64,000 bases of DNA from Lasiosphaeria ovina. Its lineage: Eukaryota; Ascomycota; Sordariomycetes; Sordariales; Lasiosphaeriaceae. Each line of letters starts with the position of its first letter. The first letter of the stretch is position 1. Position numbers and translations under genes: made by a program. The notes beneath the pieces were generated by a model. The model did no database searches, was not told where the DNA came from, and saw nothing but the letters and a program-made list of their open reading frames with translations. The stretch spans positions 5,208,001 through 5,272,000 of the forward strand of contig JAULSN010000002.1 of assembly GCA_033439765.1 (NCBI GenBank), given 5' to 3'. Of this stretch, positions 10,638 to 23,167 are shown one piece after another.

Positions 10638-13600
10638 TCAGCCGCCTTTCCTCGCCTTGGCCCATCCAGCCCAGTCGGTCCGTGTCTTTGGTTCGTAGAA
10701 ATCATCGCCCTCGGACCACGTCCTCTCCTGCCACGCGCTCAACGCGCAGAGGTGTCGCATGGTGGGCCGGCCGTGCGGGCAGTTCCACGGCTTCTCCATC
10801 TCACCCATGTGGCGCACCACCTTCTCCATCTGCCGCCGCGACAGCGCGCGGCCAATCATGATGCTGCTGCGGCACGCGCGCATGGCGAACATCTTGCGCA
10901 CTTTGGACGGGCGCGGGATCGTCGTGGCGCTCGACGACGGGTTGTCACTCAGCAAAAAAATGAGCTCCTCGAGGTCGGCCAGCGAGAAGGTCGTCTCGCG
11001 GCTCAGCGGCAGGCTGAGCAGCTGGCAGCGGGCGCCGACGGGCCGCGCGCCCGACTGGTCCACGTCGACGACGAAGCCGTTGCGCTCCAGCGCCGCCGCG
11101 TGCTCCATGACGATCTCCTCCTCGAGCGCCGTCAGCTCGAGCGTCTTGGGCTGCACCAGCCGCTGCGACTGCACCACGGTGCTGGCCTGCAGGCGCTCGA
11201 AGTTGTACTTTTCGTCCGAGGCGTGCTGGTCGATGATGAAGAGCTCGTCGTCGGCGTCGCCACCGCCGGACTTTTGTTGGCTGCTTTCGGGATTCGCTGC
11301 CCCGTCGCCGCTGGCGGTGGTGTCTGCTGCTGATGCCGAGGAGGAGGCTTCGCGGACCGCAATGATGAAGCCGAGGTTGAACTGCCCGATGATTCGCATC
11401 TTGCCAAAGTCGGATTTGGTGATCTTGAGCGCGAGCTTGGCTTCCGCATCGCCAACCTCCAGTCCGTCCGTTTCTTCCCCGACTGCGCGGGGCTTTGTAG
11501 TAGCAGGTGTTAGTTGGTGACGGGACCACGCCGCCAGGCGTTTCCGAATCACGTTCTCATTCCCGACTTTGAATTGCTGGACGAGATTGAGGGTGGTCAG
11601 GTCTTTTCGTCGCGACTTAGGTTTTAGTAGCATTTGCGAGCGCTTCTCGCCCTCCTCGGTCGGTCCTGCGGAAGGGGCCGTGGCTTCCGCTGCTTCGATC
11701 ATCTTCTGCACCTTTTTGTCTTCTTGCGCCTTCTTCTCTTCTTCATCGACGTAGTCGTAGTCACCGTCATCGGCATCCTCCTTGCCATGGTCAGATGGTG
11801 GGACCTCGATAGACTCCGAAGGGCTATGAGCATCTCGCGAGGCTTGTTCCTCGTCCTGCTCACTGCTAGGTTTGCCGTCGAAGTCATCAACCACCTTGGC
11901 TAGCTCTTGGTCTTCCAACGCCTCTCTTTCAGTGTCTTCATCCTCATTAACATTATCGTCACCTTTGTCTTCTGGTTCCGAGACAGAAAGAGCTTCCTCG
12001 TCTTCAATCGGCATCTCCACATCTTCTATCGTGATATCGAGATCCTGAACGGGACCCCTCTTTTGGGCCATAGAGGCCGAGAACAGCTGCGATAGACGGC
12101 CACCGAAGGATGGCAGGGGAACGGCCCGCGTTCCTGGTGTACCTACGCTTCCCTCGGATTTGGCCATTGTTTTTGGCGCTTCGGCTATTCGGGTCCGCTT
12201 GGAAGGGGAACCAATCACACTGGTTACAGTATGGTCGCCAATGGTGACAGTTGCTACTTCCTGGGTTGAACGTTTGAATGGACGGCTTGACGGCATGAGA
12301 CTGGATCGAGGCGGCGCCGGGGGCTGAGTTGGAGGAGGAATGGCGGGCACTGGTGGCTCGTCCGAGTCCAAGTCCATCTCGTCCCCCCGTCCACCAGTTT
12401 CTATGCCTTCGCCATTATCAGTGGCTTCTTGATTTGACGAGGGCACTTCGTCATCTATGGACTTTTCTTGAAGGTCTTGTTTTACTAGAGTCTCCAAGAC
12501 TAGCGTTCGCTCTTTGCTAGAGACCCTGCCTTGCTCGTTGCGGTTGCGCGGCACAAGGTCAGTGGACTCGGACCGATCCCGACCACTTGACTGCTTGTCT
12601 AGCCATCGAGAAAACATAGACGCGCCCTGAGCCTTTATAGGGGCCGACCTTGACGGAACGGGTTGCTTGCTCGGCCTTCTAGGCAATCTTCTAGAGCCTC
12701 CTACTTCGTCGTCTGTGTCGTTGCCATCGTCGCTTTCGCCTCCATCCTCGTCCTTATCCTCGTCCTCATCTTCCTCGTTTGCTTTGGGCTGGCCGACCTG
12801 TTCAGATCCGGCGTCCTCTGCGTCCTCTGCGTCCTGATCTGCATCGGAAATAACTCTCTTGTCGCTTTCACCTATAGTGGGCGTGGGGGGGTCTGAAGTT
12901 GTAGCTGCTGATTTCTTATACGCAATACGTTTTTGGGTTTGAGCCTGGGCCACGGGGATGGTTACGTCCTGAGTCTCAAATAGTTCGATCAATGACTCTC
13001 TAAGATTGTCGAGCATTTGGCCCTGGTCGTGCAGCAATATGGTCCGCTTGTCTGGACTGACGTTGACATCGTACAGGTGAGTGTCAAGCTGAATGTCTGC
13101 GAAGATGAAGGGCGACTGCGAGGAATTATAGGAGCGGTATACCTCGTTGAAGACCTTGGCAAATTGGGGTAGGCCACAGGGACGGCCGTTGACGTAAAAC
13201 ATTTGGCGATCAGGTGTCTGTCGGCCCTCGCCATTGGTTGGCCGAGATACGTGGCCGCGGACGCGAATCTCGGAGGTGCTGGCGCTGGCGCTAGAGCCAT
13301 CGTCTCGGGCCTTGCCCTTGCCAAGCGGGCCGACTGTGGGCTTCAGGTCTAACTTGAGATCTAGGGTGATTAGAGCATTCATAGTCTTTACGCCAAAGAC
13401 ATTGATGATATTGTCACGGGTGGTGAGGTTCCCCTTGGTCGAGAACATGACCATGCGCTTGCCCTTGGTGGGCTGCTGAGAGACGGTGAACTTGACTCCA
13501 GTCTGCACGCAGGCGTACTGGTTGAGCAGGCCGATCACTTTGGTCCATTCTCTCTTGATGTTTCTCTCGAGCTCGCGGCGGCGAACGGGCAGGTTGCGGA

Positions 13601-14294
13601 ACAGGTCCTCGACCGAGACCAAGGTGCCTTTCTGGCCCGACACGACGGTCGTGCTCTTGAGCCTGCCCGAGCTCTCAAACTCGAGTCTGGTGGCGCGTGG
13701 GGCTTCTTGCTGGGTGCACGTCACGACCGAGAAGTGCGAAAGCGCGCATAGCGAGGACAGGGCCTCGCCCCGAAACCCAAACGTCTGGAGCGTTGAGAGG
13801 TCATCGTAGCTTGACAGCTTTGACGTGTAGTGCTTCAAGGCCAGGGACTCGTAGTTTTGGGGTGCGATTCCGGAGCCATTGTCCTGCACCTCGATCGAGT
13901 CTAGGCCCTGGTTTTTGAAGCGGACGTCTTTTATTGCAAAACACAACCTGTTAGCCTGCACACCCTTTTTTACTTATTTTCTTTGGTTGACTTGATAAAC
14001 TGAGTGTGGTCTTACCGACGGCAGTTGCTCCAGAATCAATGCTGTTCTCAACCAGTTCCTTGGCCACGGAACACAGATCGACTATAACCTGGCCAGACTG
14101 TATTTGATGGACCTGGAATCGAGGTCAGCTCCAGTCAGGTTTACCCGGGACATGTCTTCGGGAATATCGTCTGGGTGGAAGCAGCGGGGTCGACGTCAAA
14201 TCGGAAATATCGAATTAAATTGAAGTGAAATGAGTTGAATTGAAATACTTACCGCACTCGAGTCGATGGCTTTGATGGTGACATTGGAGGCCAT
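10638..14294 (-). CDS. PMS1: DNA mismatch repair endonuclease Pms1 (MutL homolog)
   Basis: Nuclear subunit of MutL-alpha (with Mlh1). It is recruited by MutS homologs and nicks the daughter strand in mismatch repair. Three exons (14253-14294, 14016-14112, 10638-13927), introns of 140 and 88 bases, about 1142 residues. The N-terminal GHKL ATPase motifs are intact: KELVENSIDSG (catalytic Glu about residue 36), DNGSGI (about 62-67) and TFGFRGEALSSL (about 95-106). The C-terminal endonuclease motif is present as DQHASDEKYNFE (about residue 945), followed by ACRSSIMIG and the CPHGRP zinc-site motif close to the end. The linker is unusually long, about 500 residues, very acidic and Ser/Pro-rich, as in other filamentous fungi. 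The 14-codon first exon begins MASNVTIKAI, matching the MutL start. Confidence 0.95.
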
Positions 14295-17200
14295 AATATC
14301 AGCCTAGTCAAAAAACAAGTCACGCTACTGGTATCGCCGCAATGAAGCGGGCGGATTCCCCAGCTTGCATTCTCATGTCACCTTGAGGCGGCGACGATGG
14401 AGGTTGTAATGCCAAGAAATATTCCTTTGGACCGCACCTTGACGCGACGCGGCTTTCTTACTAAACGCGTCGGTCATGTGTAACCGAAGGGGTTAGGTAA
14501 GGTAACTAACAACCCAGAACTGTAGTAAGTACCTTGGCAGTTACCCCTCCTCCGCTCCCTACCGCCTAACAGGAATATAATTTGACGGGAAACAAATCAG
14601 ATGAATTAACAACATGCGAGACGCAGAGGTTTGGTATTTTTTATCATGTCAAGTTTGGTCAATCCGGGTAGACCTAGGTTGTCGGTACCTAGGTAGCAAG
14701 CATGAAGATACAGCCGGTACTAGCCAGGAGTGAGGCATAAGTTAACACTTCAATCATTGATATGGAATGGACAAGAGAAGGCGGGCCGCTATAGAAGACC
14801 GGTCATGACTGTTGTGCATGCTCAAACTTGAACCCGTGCGCCGAGTGCTGGTTCACGGATACTCACAGCAGTATTCCGGCATCCGCAACCTTCCAATCTA
14901 GCGACATTTGACTAGGCGTTAGGTTCCACGCGGTTGTTAGCAATTTTGCAGTTGCAGTTCTCCCAACGCAAATCACCTCATCTGTACCGTTTACGGTAAC
15001 TGCCCTGTATGGCGTATGTATGCACGCCAACAGAATTGAAAAGAGCTGCTGTGCAACACACCCCCATGTCTAAATTGGGACAATGGTGCTCGAGAACGCT
15101 ACGTTGGGTGGTAGGTCATGCTGCTGCCAACTCAACAGGATAAACAAACGAAAACAACTTCGGATTATCTCACCACCTTGTGTACAGTTCGGCATGGGCA
15201 TACATTAAGTGTCTTTGCGGAGAAAGCGCACGACGAGATTTCTGGTCGGCTTTTCTCCGCCAATGATCAAACGGCATTGACAACTTTTTTCTTACACTGC
15301 CTTTTGTATTATTCATCGGAGGCGCCCCCTCTCCTTGCGATTGCCACCTACGCAGTACATCCCGCGTCGATTTGCCTCAATTATCGCTGCAGGTCCCGTA
15401 CCGTCCCGCCAACTCCGTTCTCCGTACCTTACCTGTTGCACTCTGAGCCGCGGCTTGGCGACTGACTCGTGCCGGTTTCTGCACGAGACACTGGACACAA
15501 AAGTTGGAGGCTCGCGTGCGTGCGTGCGTGGGGAAAGCTTGGCCATTTTCTTTTTTCTCGCCTTTCCCCAGCGGTCCGGATCCCCAGTAACAGCCGTGCC
15601 CGGCAGAATGTGATGGCGAGTGAGGAATAAATTGGCAAGCCGGGCGACAAGCGTCGGTTGCAGGTCTCGGAAATTATACATATGACGTTATTGGCAGGCC
15701 GGGGTTACATCAAGCGAGCGAGCCACGCCTGCCGCATGCTTGTCCCGGTCAAACGTTTGTGCTGAGTGGGGGGGTGTACATGGACTAGGAGATGGGACAC
15801 CAAAGCTCCCCACCAAGAAAAATAGAAAGCTCCCATCTTGTTCGACTGTCGTGATCACAATTGTTGAAAAGGTATCTGATCTCCAAACGGGAAGGTACAC
15901 CAGATCAAGATGCAGTCCTGGTGGGACTGCCCGGAGGCCGAGATAAGACAGAACGCGCGGCCGAGCGCTCTCAACTTCCAAGATTTTGTCCAATGTCGCC
16001 AGTTGTCTACCTTAGATCGCATGGCATCACAGGGTCACATCAAAGCTAGCGCACAGCGATGGATCTTAACACAGGTGCAGGGCACTAAAACTTGGCGCTC
16101 GAGGTCCAGAACAACCCAATCTTGCCAATTGACAATGTCAGACGTGGTTTGCTTCTTAGTAGTATGGGGTCGATAATAATATGTAGCGCGCGTGGACCGG
16201 ACATGGACTGCGTGCAAGCCGACGTTTCCGACGACGATATCAACCTGAGATCGCGGAACGGACAACATGGAAGAGAACCTACCTTAAGCGGCCTGCGGGC
16301 ACGGAAGGGCAACGGCGTGCGCTAGATAACGTAACCACGTAACCAAGGATCCCCGTAGCCAGCTCCGCCCGCCGGAAGTGACTCGTTAGGCCGTGTCTTG
16401 GAATCGCCTCAAGAGGAAAGCATGCAGCCACTGACTGCAGTGGACAGTTGAGGAGTTTGAGGATGGCAGCTAGGGCGGTGGAGGTTGGTTCACCACGCTC
16501 TGGGCTGCACTGCACTCCCGTCGTCTCCACCAGCAATAACCTAAGGCAAGCCGTCGGCGTTTGTCTTTGATGCCCACCCACCTCAGTCAGAGCCCGTTGC
16601 GTTGGCCGGCCGCATCCGGCTGTTGCAGAGAAGTGGGCGTATGGCGATGGTGAAGCGAACGTCGTTGTCGGCCGGGCGGCCCTTGGGACTCCTTCCCAAC
16701 CTCTCCACGAGAACGCGCGTATTCCGTGCCTTGATATTTATAAGCTGTTGGTGGCCCACGCTAACGGGTCGGTGTATGGAAATGCCTAGTAGTCGCAGGC
16801 GTAAAATATCTCAGTAGACCACAAGGTAGGCTATCTGGGCCGTTCCCGGCCTAAGGATTGGGGGGGTCTCGCATGTTTTGTTCCAACTTGGGCGTCCTGT
16901 TGGCCAACAATCCAAGACTTGCGGACTAGTTCAGGTCGTTGGGAAGCGCTCCAAAGGCCAAGCTCTGAAGCCCGCAACTACGCCGCCTTTTCTCCTCTCC
17001 TCCACATGGACGGGTGCTGCTTAAAAGGAAGCAGCTACCTCTAGTACATACCTTCTCCATAGTCCATAGTCCATACCTACCCCGAATCTGCCAGGAAACA
17101 CCAAGCGGATACCTAGAAAAAGAAACCCAGACAAGACTCCATTCGGCGAGTTGTTGTTGGTTTCATGAAACTAGGATATTGCTAGGACATGAACTGGATT

Positions 17201-17981
17201 GGGCCCAGGCACCGGAAACCCCCTTTAGAAACTTCAAGGATCAGCTACCGCCCACTGCGGAGCACCCTCTAGATAAAGGAGCCCAGATCGATCGGTGGCT
17301 CCTCCCCCAAGGCGGGTTTGCCCGGCTTGTCCAGTCAGCGCTCTGCTTTCCACCTTATTACGGTGCTTACCTACAATATCTAGGCCGGTGCGCTGATATC
17401 CACAAGCCCCTGTGAGTGCTACGTCGAATCAGCCCGGCCCGCTTGGGGGCTAGCCGGGACGCTTATTTCCAAGGTAATAATACTGTTCCCGCCCACTGCA
17501 ACAGGAGAGAGCTGGGGGGGTGTGGGACACTGGGAATTGGGCAGTCCGCATCTTGCGCTTTACAAACACGTTCGCTTTCTATTTTTCACGACGATTGCAT
17601 TTCATTCTTTTTTTTTTCATTCTTCTTTTCTCGGGTCACGATACTCGTGTGGGCAATCTTAGGTTTAGGGCGTGTCCAACCTTTTTGGGTCCAGTCCAGC
17701 AATCAGGGCAGCCCGGCGAAGGACCACCGACGGAACCTTTCAGATTCTTCGTCGAGTTCCAATCCAGGGCAGGTTTATTGCAGGGGGAGCTCAAGCCGCC
17801 GTGACCGATAAGCCCCCCAAAAACCACTGGGGCCACTGGTGACTGCACCAAGCAGCAGCCAAGCGTCAACCAGCTTCCACTTCCGTCCCTTCGCTCGCCC
17901 GCCCAGTGCACCTTCGCAACACAGACGAGCAGCGCATCGTGCCACGCGCGTGGGCTGGAGTCTTCCGCCACCAACCCTGGA
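14295..17981. other. Gene-poor spacer, 3.7 kb
   Basis: Between the PMS1 start and the BST1 start. Open frames are short, overlap on opposite strands and match no family I know. A short CCATAGT direct repeat lies near 17059-17077. Promoters of PMS1 and BST1 must lie at its two ends. I see no tRNA or 5S gene. Confidence 0.45.
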
Positions 17982-20900
17982 ATGAGGAGGCGCTCGTTAG
18001 GATCCTCAGAAGACGGTGATCACTCTCCTGTCGAGGCTCCTCATGTCAACTCACATCCTCCTCCAGCGCCCGTTGCAGAGGCGCCAGCAGTAACAGCGAT
18101 AGCGACAGCCACAGCAACAGCAACAGCAGCTTCAGAGCCCAGGCAATCTCCGACGCCCTCCAGCTCCCAACCGCCGTCACCCACGCAGCTCGATCGCCGA
18201 CGCAGCTCTGGCCAGCGACACTCGTCTACCAGGAGTCGACGGCCCGCAAACGCCAATTGGAGGCCATCAGACTCTCGGGATGGAATAATAGAGAATCTGT
18301 CTTCGTCGTCCCACTCGACGTCGCCCTCGCTGCACTATCTCGGTCCGCCCGCGAATGGGGCCAACGCGAAAGAGATGGAGAAGGCGCAGGAATCCAGATT
18401 TGTAGGGCGCCGCCCGCCCTTGCGAAGTCCATGGGCCATCACCTTTCTGACAATCGTTGCCTCGGTTGTCGGCATTGGTTTCCTGTTCGCCGTTGTAAAT
18501 TCGTCCGCGACGCGACAGCTCGATCCCAAGGGCTGCCGAATGTCGTACATGCGGCCCTCGTATGCGAGACTCAACGACTTCGACACGGAACACACGCGTT
18601 TTGCGAGCAAATACTCGCTCTACTTATATCGCGAGCAGGGCATAATGGACCATGACACCAAGGTTCGAAAATCCGCACCCAACCTAGTCCCGTTCCCCCC
18701 TGTTGTCGTTTCTGTACTTACCCGCGCCCCAACTGCAGGTCCGCGGCATTCCTGTCCTCTTCATCCCAGGCAATGCCGGCAGCTACAAGCAAGTCCGGCC
18801 CATCGCCGCTGAGGCCGCGAACTACTTCCACGACGTCTTGCAGCACGACGAGGCTGCTGTTAGGGCCGGCGCTAGGACTTTGGACTTCTTTACTGCTGAT
18901 TTCAACGAGGACATCACGGCCTTTCACGGCCAAACCCTTCTCGATCAGGCCGAATATCTGAACGAGGCAATCCGATATATACTGTCGCTCTACCTCGATC
19001 CGCGCGCGTCTGATCGAGATCCGGATCTTCCGGACCCGACGTCGGTCATAGTACTGGGTCACTCCATGGGGGGCATTGTTGCTAGGACAATGCTGATCAT
19101 GCCAAACTACCAATCAAACTCGATCAACACCATTCTCACCCTGTCTGCCCCTCATGCGCGGCCGCCCGTGTCATTTGACGGACAGATTGTCAAAATCTAC
19201 CAGGATATAAATGATTACTGGAGGCACGCCTACTCACAGCAGTGGGCCAACAACAACCCCCTGTGGCATGTGACACTCGTGTCCATTGCAGGCGGCGGCC
19301 TAGATACCGTCGTTCCGTCTGACTATGCCAGCGTCGAGTCTCTGGTGCCGGACACGCATGGTTTTACCGTTTTCACCTCGACTGTGCCCACCGTTTGGAC
19401 GAGTATGGACCACCATGCGATTCTCTGGTGCGACCAGTTCCGAAAAGTTGTTGCGCGCGCCATTTATGATGTTGTGGACGTCAACAGGGCCACGCAGACG
19501 AAGCCCAGGGCGGAGCGGATGAGGGTCTTCAAAAAATGGTTCCTGACCGGCATGGAGGCGGTGGCGGAAAGAACGGCACCTCTCAAGGAGCCTTCCACTT
19601 TGCTTACTCTGGAAGACAGCCCGGGTTCGATCATTGCAGAGGGAGAGCGTCTAGTTCTGCGTCGGCTAGGAGCCAATGGCACGGCGCGAGCCCATCTGAT
19701 GCCCATTCCTCCGGCGGGCTCACCGTCTGTACGCTTTACCCTTTTGACGGACCAGAAGCTGGACAGCGCTGCAGAAAATGGGAAGCTAGAGGTTTTGTTC
19801 TGCAGCATATTTCCCCTGCAGCCCGGAGCAGCTGGAGCGGGATTTGCAGCCCATATGGACCTGTCGGGAGAGGGCACCGAATCGACGAGGTTCGCCTGCA
19901 TCAACGCGGTCTCTGACGTCGTGGTGCTGCCCGCCTCCAGTCCGTCGACTCGGCATCCCTTCACTGTCGACGGGGAAAGGGAAATCTCGCCGTTTTCGTA
20001 TCTCCAGTACGAGCTCGAAGATATCTCGGAACACCAGTTCGTGGCCGTGGTCGAAAAGGCGACCAGTCCAACCGCAGGATTCGTAGTTGCCGAATTCAGT
20101 GACCACTCGCAGTCGCATCGGACGAGGCATATTAGCATCCGTCGCTTGTTGGCATTTGGCATGAAGCTGCGTCTTCCCTCTGAACGACCGATGGTAACCG
20201 AGATCAAGATACCATCTGTGCAGTCGAGTTTGCTGGCATATAATCTGGAGGTCGGCAGCCAAGCATGCACAAATGAGGCAGAGCTGTTCTCCCCGCTGGT
20301 GAGACAGTATCTGGCGGAACCATACGAGTCCAAATTCTTCGTCAATGCACGCCAAGTCACAGTCAGCCTCCACGGCGTTGCGCCGTATGTGCCTCCTTCC
20401 ATCAGAAGGAGATCAGCCGAAAATGGCCTGAGCTTTCAGTTCTGGACAGACCCGACTTGCGCCTCCAACATCCAGGTCAGTCTGACCGTCGATGTCATGG
20501 GCAGTTTCGGAAAGCTCTATATGCGTTACCGCACCGTTTTTGCAGCTTTCCCCCTTTTCGTCGTCGCCCTAGTCTTGCGCAAACAGTTTCGCATCTACGA
20601 TGCCTCGGGCATATTCATCTCCTTTTCGGAAAGCTTGGACTTATGCCTTAGGCAATCCATCCCTCTGATGCTCGTCTCGCTTACGTTCCTGTCTTTGTCC
20701 TCGGGGAGCCCCTCCCAGTCAGGGAATGCGAGCTTTTGGCATTGGCGGAACAGTACTTCCTCCGCCGTCGACTTTCAACAAAATGATCTTTTGATTGGAA
20801 CTCAGGACTATGTGTTTTGGTTCCTGATTCCGTTAATTGGCATCGTTTGCGTTGGAGTCTGCGTACTGCTCAACTACGCCACTCTCGCGCTGACGTACAT

Positions 20901-21576
20901 TCTGAGCACGGCATTAAACCTTCTGAGCTTTCGCCCTGGCTGGATCCGCAACGAGGAGCGAAGGAGACCATCGGCCTCGTCTTTTTTGTCGTCTTCCCCT
21001 CGGCGGCGCATGATCACGACGGCGGTCCTGCTGTTTCTTGTTTCGACCTTTATTCCCTACCAGTTTGCGTATTTGGTCGCTTGCTTGGTGCAGCTGACCA
21101 CGACGGTTCGAGCCCAAAGGATTGCCTCGGAGCTGCGGTCAGGCGCGAACTCGAATTTCTACAACTACGTCCACTCGATCCTCGTCTTGATGCTCTGGGT
21201 CCTCCCTATCAACCTGCCGATACTTGTGGTCTGGATCCACAACCTAGCGGTCCACTGGCTCACACCATTCTCGTCACACCATAACGTCCTCTCCATCATG
21301 CCATTCATCATGCTCGTCGAAACTCTGACGACAGGCAAAATGATACCGCGGGTAACCAGCCGCTTCAGATACTTCACGAGCGTCTTGTTTTTCGGCATCT
21401 CGGTCTACGCGGCCGTTTACGGCGTCTCGTACGCTTACATGCTGCACTACCTGGTCAATCTAGTTGCCGCCTGGCTCACGATTGTGCACCTGACGTCGGA
21501 TTCTTGGTCTCTCTCAACTCTCAACCATCTGTACGAGGGAAATCCCGACGATCGGAAGAGAGGCAAGGAGCCTTAG
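17982..21576 (+). CDS. BST1: GPI inositol-deacylase (Bst1/PGAP1 type)
   Basis: ER membrane lipase that removes the acyl chain from the inositol of GPI anchors, a step needed for export of GPI-anchored proteins and for ER quality control. Two exons (17982-18662, 18739-21576) with a 76-base intron; 1172 residues. A long Ser/Ala/Pro-rich cytosolic N-terminus precedes one membrane segment (AITFLTIVASVVGIGFLFAV). The lumenal alpha/beta hydrolase domain follows with VLFIPGNAGSYKQVR and the nucleophile elbow GHSMGG (Ser about 336). Many hydrophobic segments fill the C-terminal 450 residues, as in the family. Length matches fungal Bst1. The intron donor is GTTCGA, one of several GTTCG donors in this window. 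The Ala/Thr repeat at 18080-18130 comes from a short GC-rich tandem repeat. Confidence 0.95.
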
Positions 21577-23167
21577 GCCCCTCAAGACTACATTTCATTT
21601 TGTTCTGGAGTGCCCGAAGGAAAATCTTCGCACGCACACTACTTCGCCGACACGGGCCTCAAAATTTCGAGCCCTCCCCAAAGTTAGATGTCCTTTTTGA
21701 TACCCCTTTTGTGTCGTCGACTTTCTTCAGCAACAACACTGTACATATACATCCTGCCGCAGAACACTTGGCAAATATTCGGCTTGTCCGGTTTTGACGA
21801 GGGAGACTGCACCAGCAGCCTTCAGTTGACTATATTCTCGATCTTATTATCGGGTTGCGAGCTCAGTCTTGCCATGCGGCCCTGCATTTTATTGGCCTGG
21901 CCAGGATCACTGGTTGCGCGGACGGCGTCCCTGCGGCTTTCATTCTCATGGTTCGATTACACTACATTTTGCATTGGCTGGGGTTTTAGCGTGGTCTTGG
22001 TTTCTCAAGGAGGATCGCTTGCATTTCTTTCTTTCGCATGATACCATTAACCTGGTGACTCCAGTCGTGGTATCTTCACTTTCGACATCGACGGAGCATA
22101 TCTAGATGAGCCTTTTGGCATGGTGCACTTTGGGCGGGGACCTGGAGCTTGGATAATTGGACTGAGGCTTGGCGCGAAGGACTCGAAACTGTTTTGGGAC
22201 TGGAAGCCTAGGTCTGGCCTTTGGGATGCCATCGACCTCCCATCAATAATGTCTATGTCTGTCTCCTTTTCCTTTCTTAGGTTAGGTCAGGTCTAGCTAG
22301 GATGGCTTTGGAATCACACGAGCGAGACGAACTTTGCGGGCGTCCTAGCTCACCTCCAGTCCAGGACGAAAAGATGGAAACTCGCCTGCATTTCCAGGAA
22401 ATCCCGAATTACTGGCACGGGAGCAAAGTAATATCTTAATATTCTACCAGATGGCCGATACCCCACGAACAACCGTCAACCAATAGAAACAAGACAGAAG
22501 AAAGGAACGCGGATGCCGCTCGTGCAGACGACGAGACGGACTTAATAGGCAGCACAGCCTGGGACAGCATTTGTATAGCCACAGCTCAAGAAACGTGTAG
22601 ATAGACGCGAAGAAGACGAAGGCTGTATTTTTATAGCGGCGCATCCGTCCCGGTCTTTAGACAGAGAAACAGATTAGTCGAGCAACAAACAGTTGAAAAG
22701 GACTCGCATGTGTCAAGAGATGTGCTTTACTTTTGGCCAATTGCTCAAAATTTCGTGAGAAAAAGTGACGCCGAATTAAGCCCACTGAACCAATCTCAAC
22801 TCCTAAAACGCCGTCAATCGTCCGTCCGTTGTGCCCGCCAACATACTATGCTGCTACCCAGTAATAAATAACCTGACACATGTGCCGCATACCAACAGAC
22901 ATGACGTCTTCTCTTGTGCATCCAACTGTCCCTGTACACCCCATTATCGAAAAGGGGCGTGGAAATATACACATCAACCGCGGGGGTATCTTCATCTCAT
23001 CCTTCCTCAATCTCTCTCGCTCTCACCTTCTCACTCACTCTCACACTTTCACGCTCACTCTCGTTCTCAGAATACGTTTTGTTCCCCTCGCCACTGAGGA
23101 CAGACGGAGCCGAAACACGCTCGGAGAAGCTAGCCCACTGTGGACTACTCAATAACCCGACATTAAT
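21577..23167. other. Convergent spacer with CT-rich tract
   Basis: A 1.6-kb gap between the stops of BST1 and CSM1. A pyrimidine-rich CTCTC/CTCAC tract lies at about 23005-23068. No supported gene. One GTTCGATT-like string near 21950 resembles a tRNA T-loop, but no cloverleaf can be built around it. Confidence 0.45.

Noticed and set aside
10515..11520. Long plus-strand frames opposite the PMS1 C-terminus
   Set aside because: They are shadows of a GC-rich coding exon whose minus-strand product is clearly Pms1.
17014..17415. 133-codon plus-strand frame upstream of BST1
   Set aside because: Begins without an ATG-supported context, no family resemblance, and lies in low-complexity spacer.
21880..21965. 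Possible tRNA around a GTTCGATT T-loop-like string
   Set aside because: No matching acceptor, D or anticodon stems could be drawn around it.
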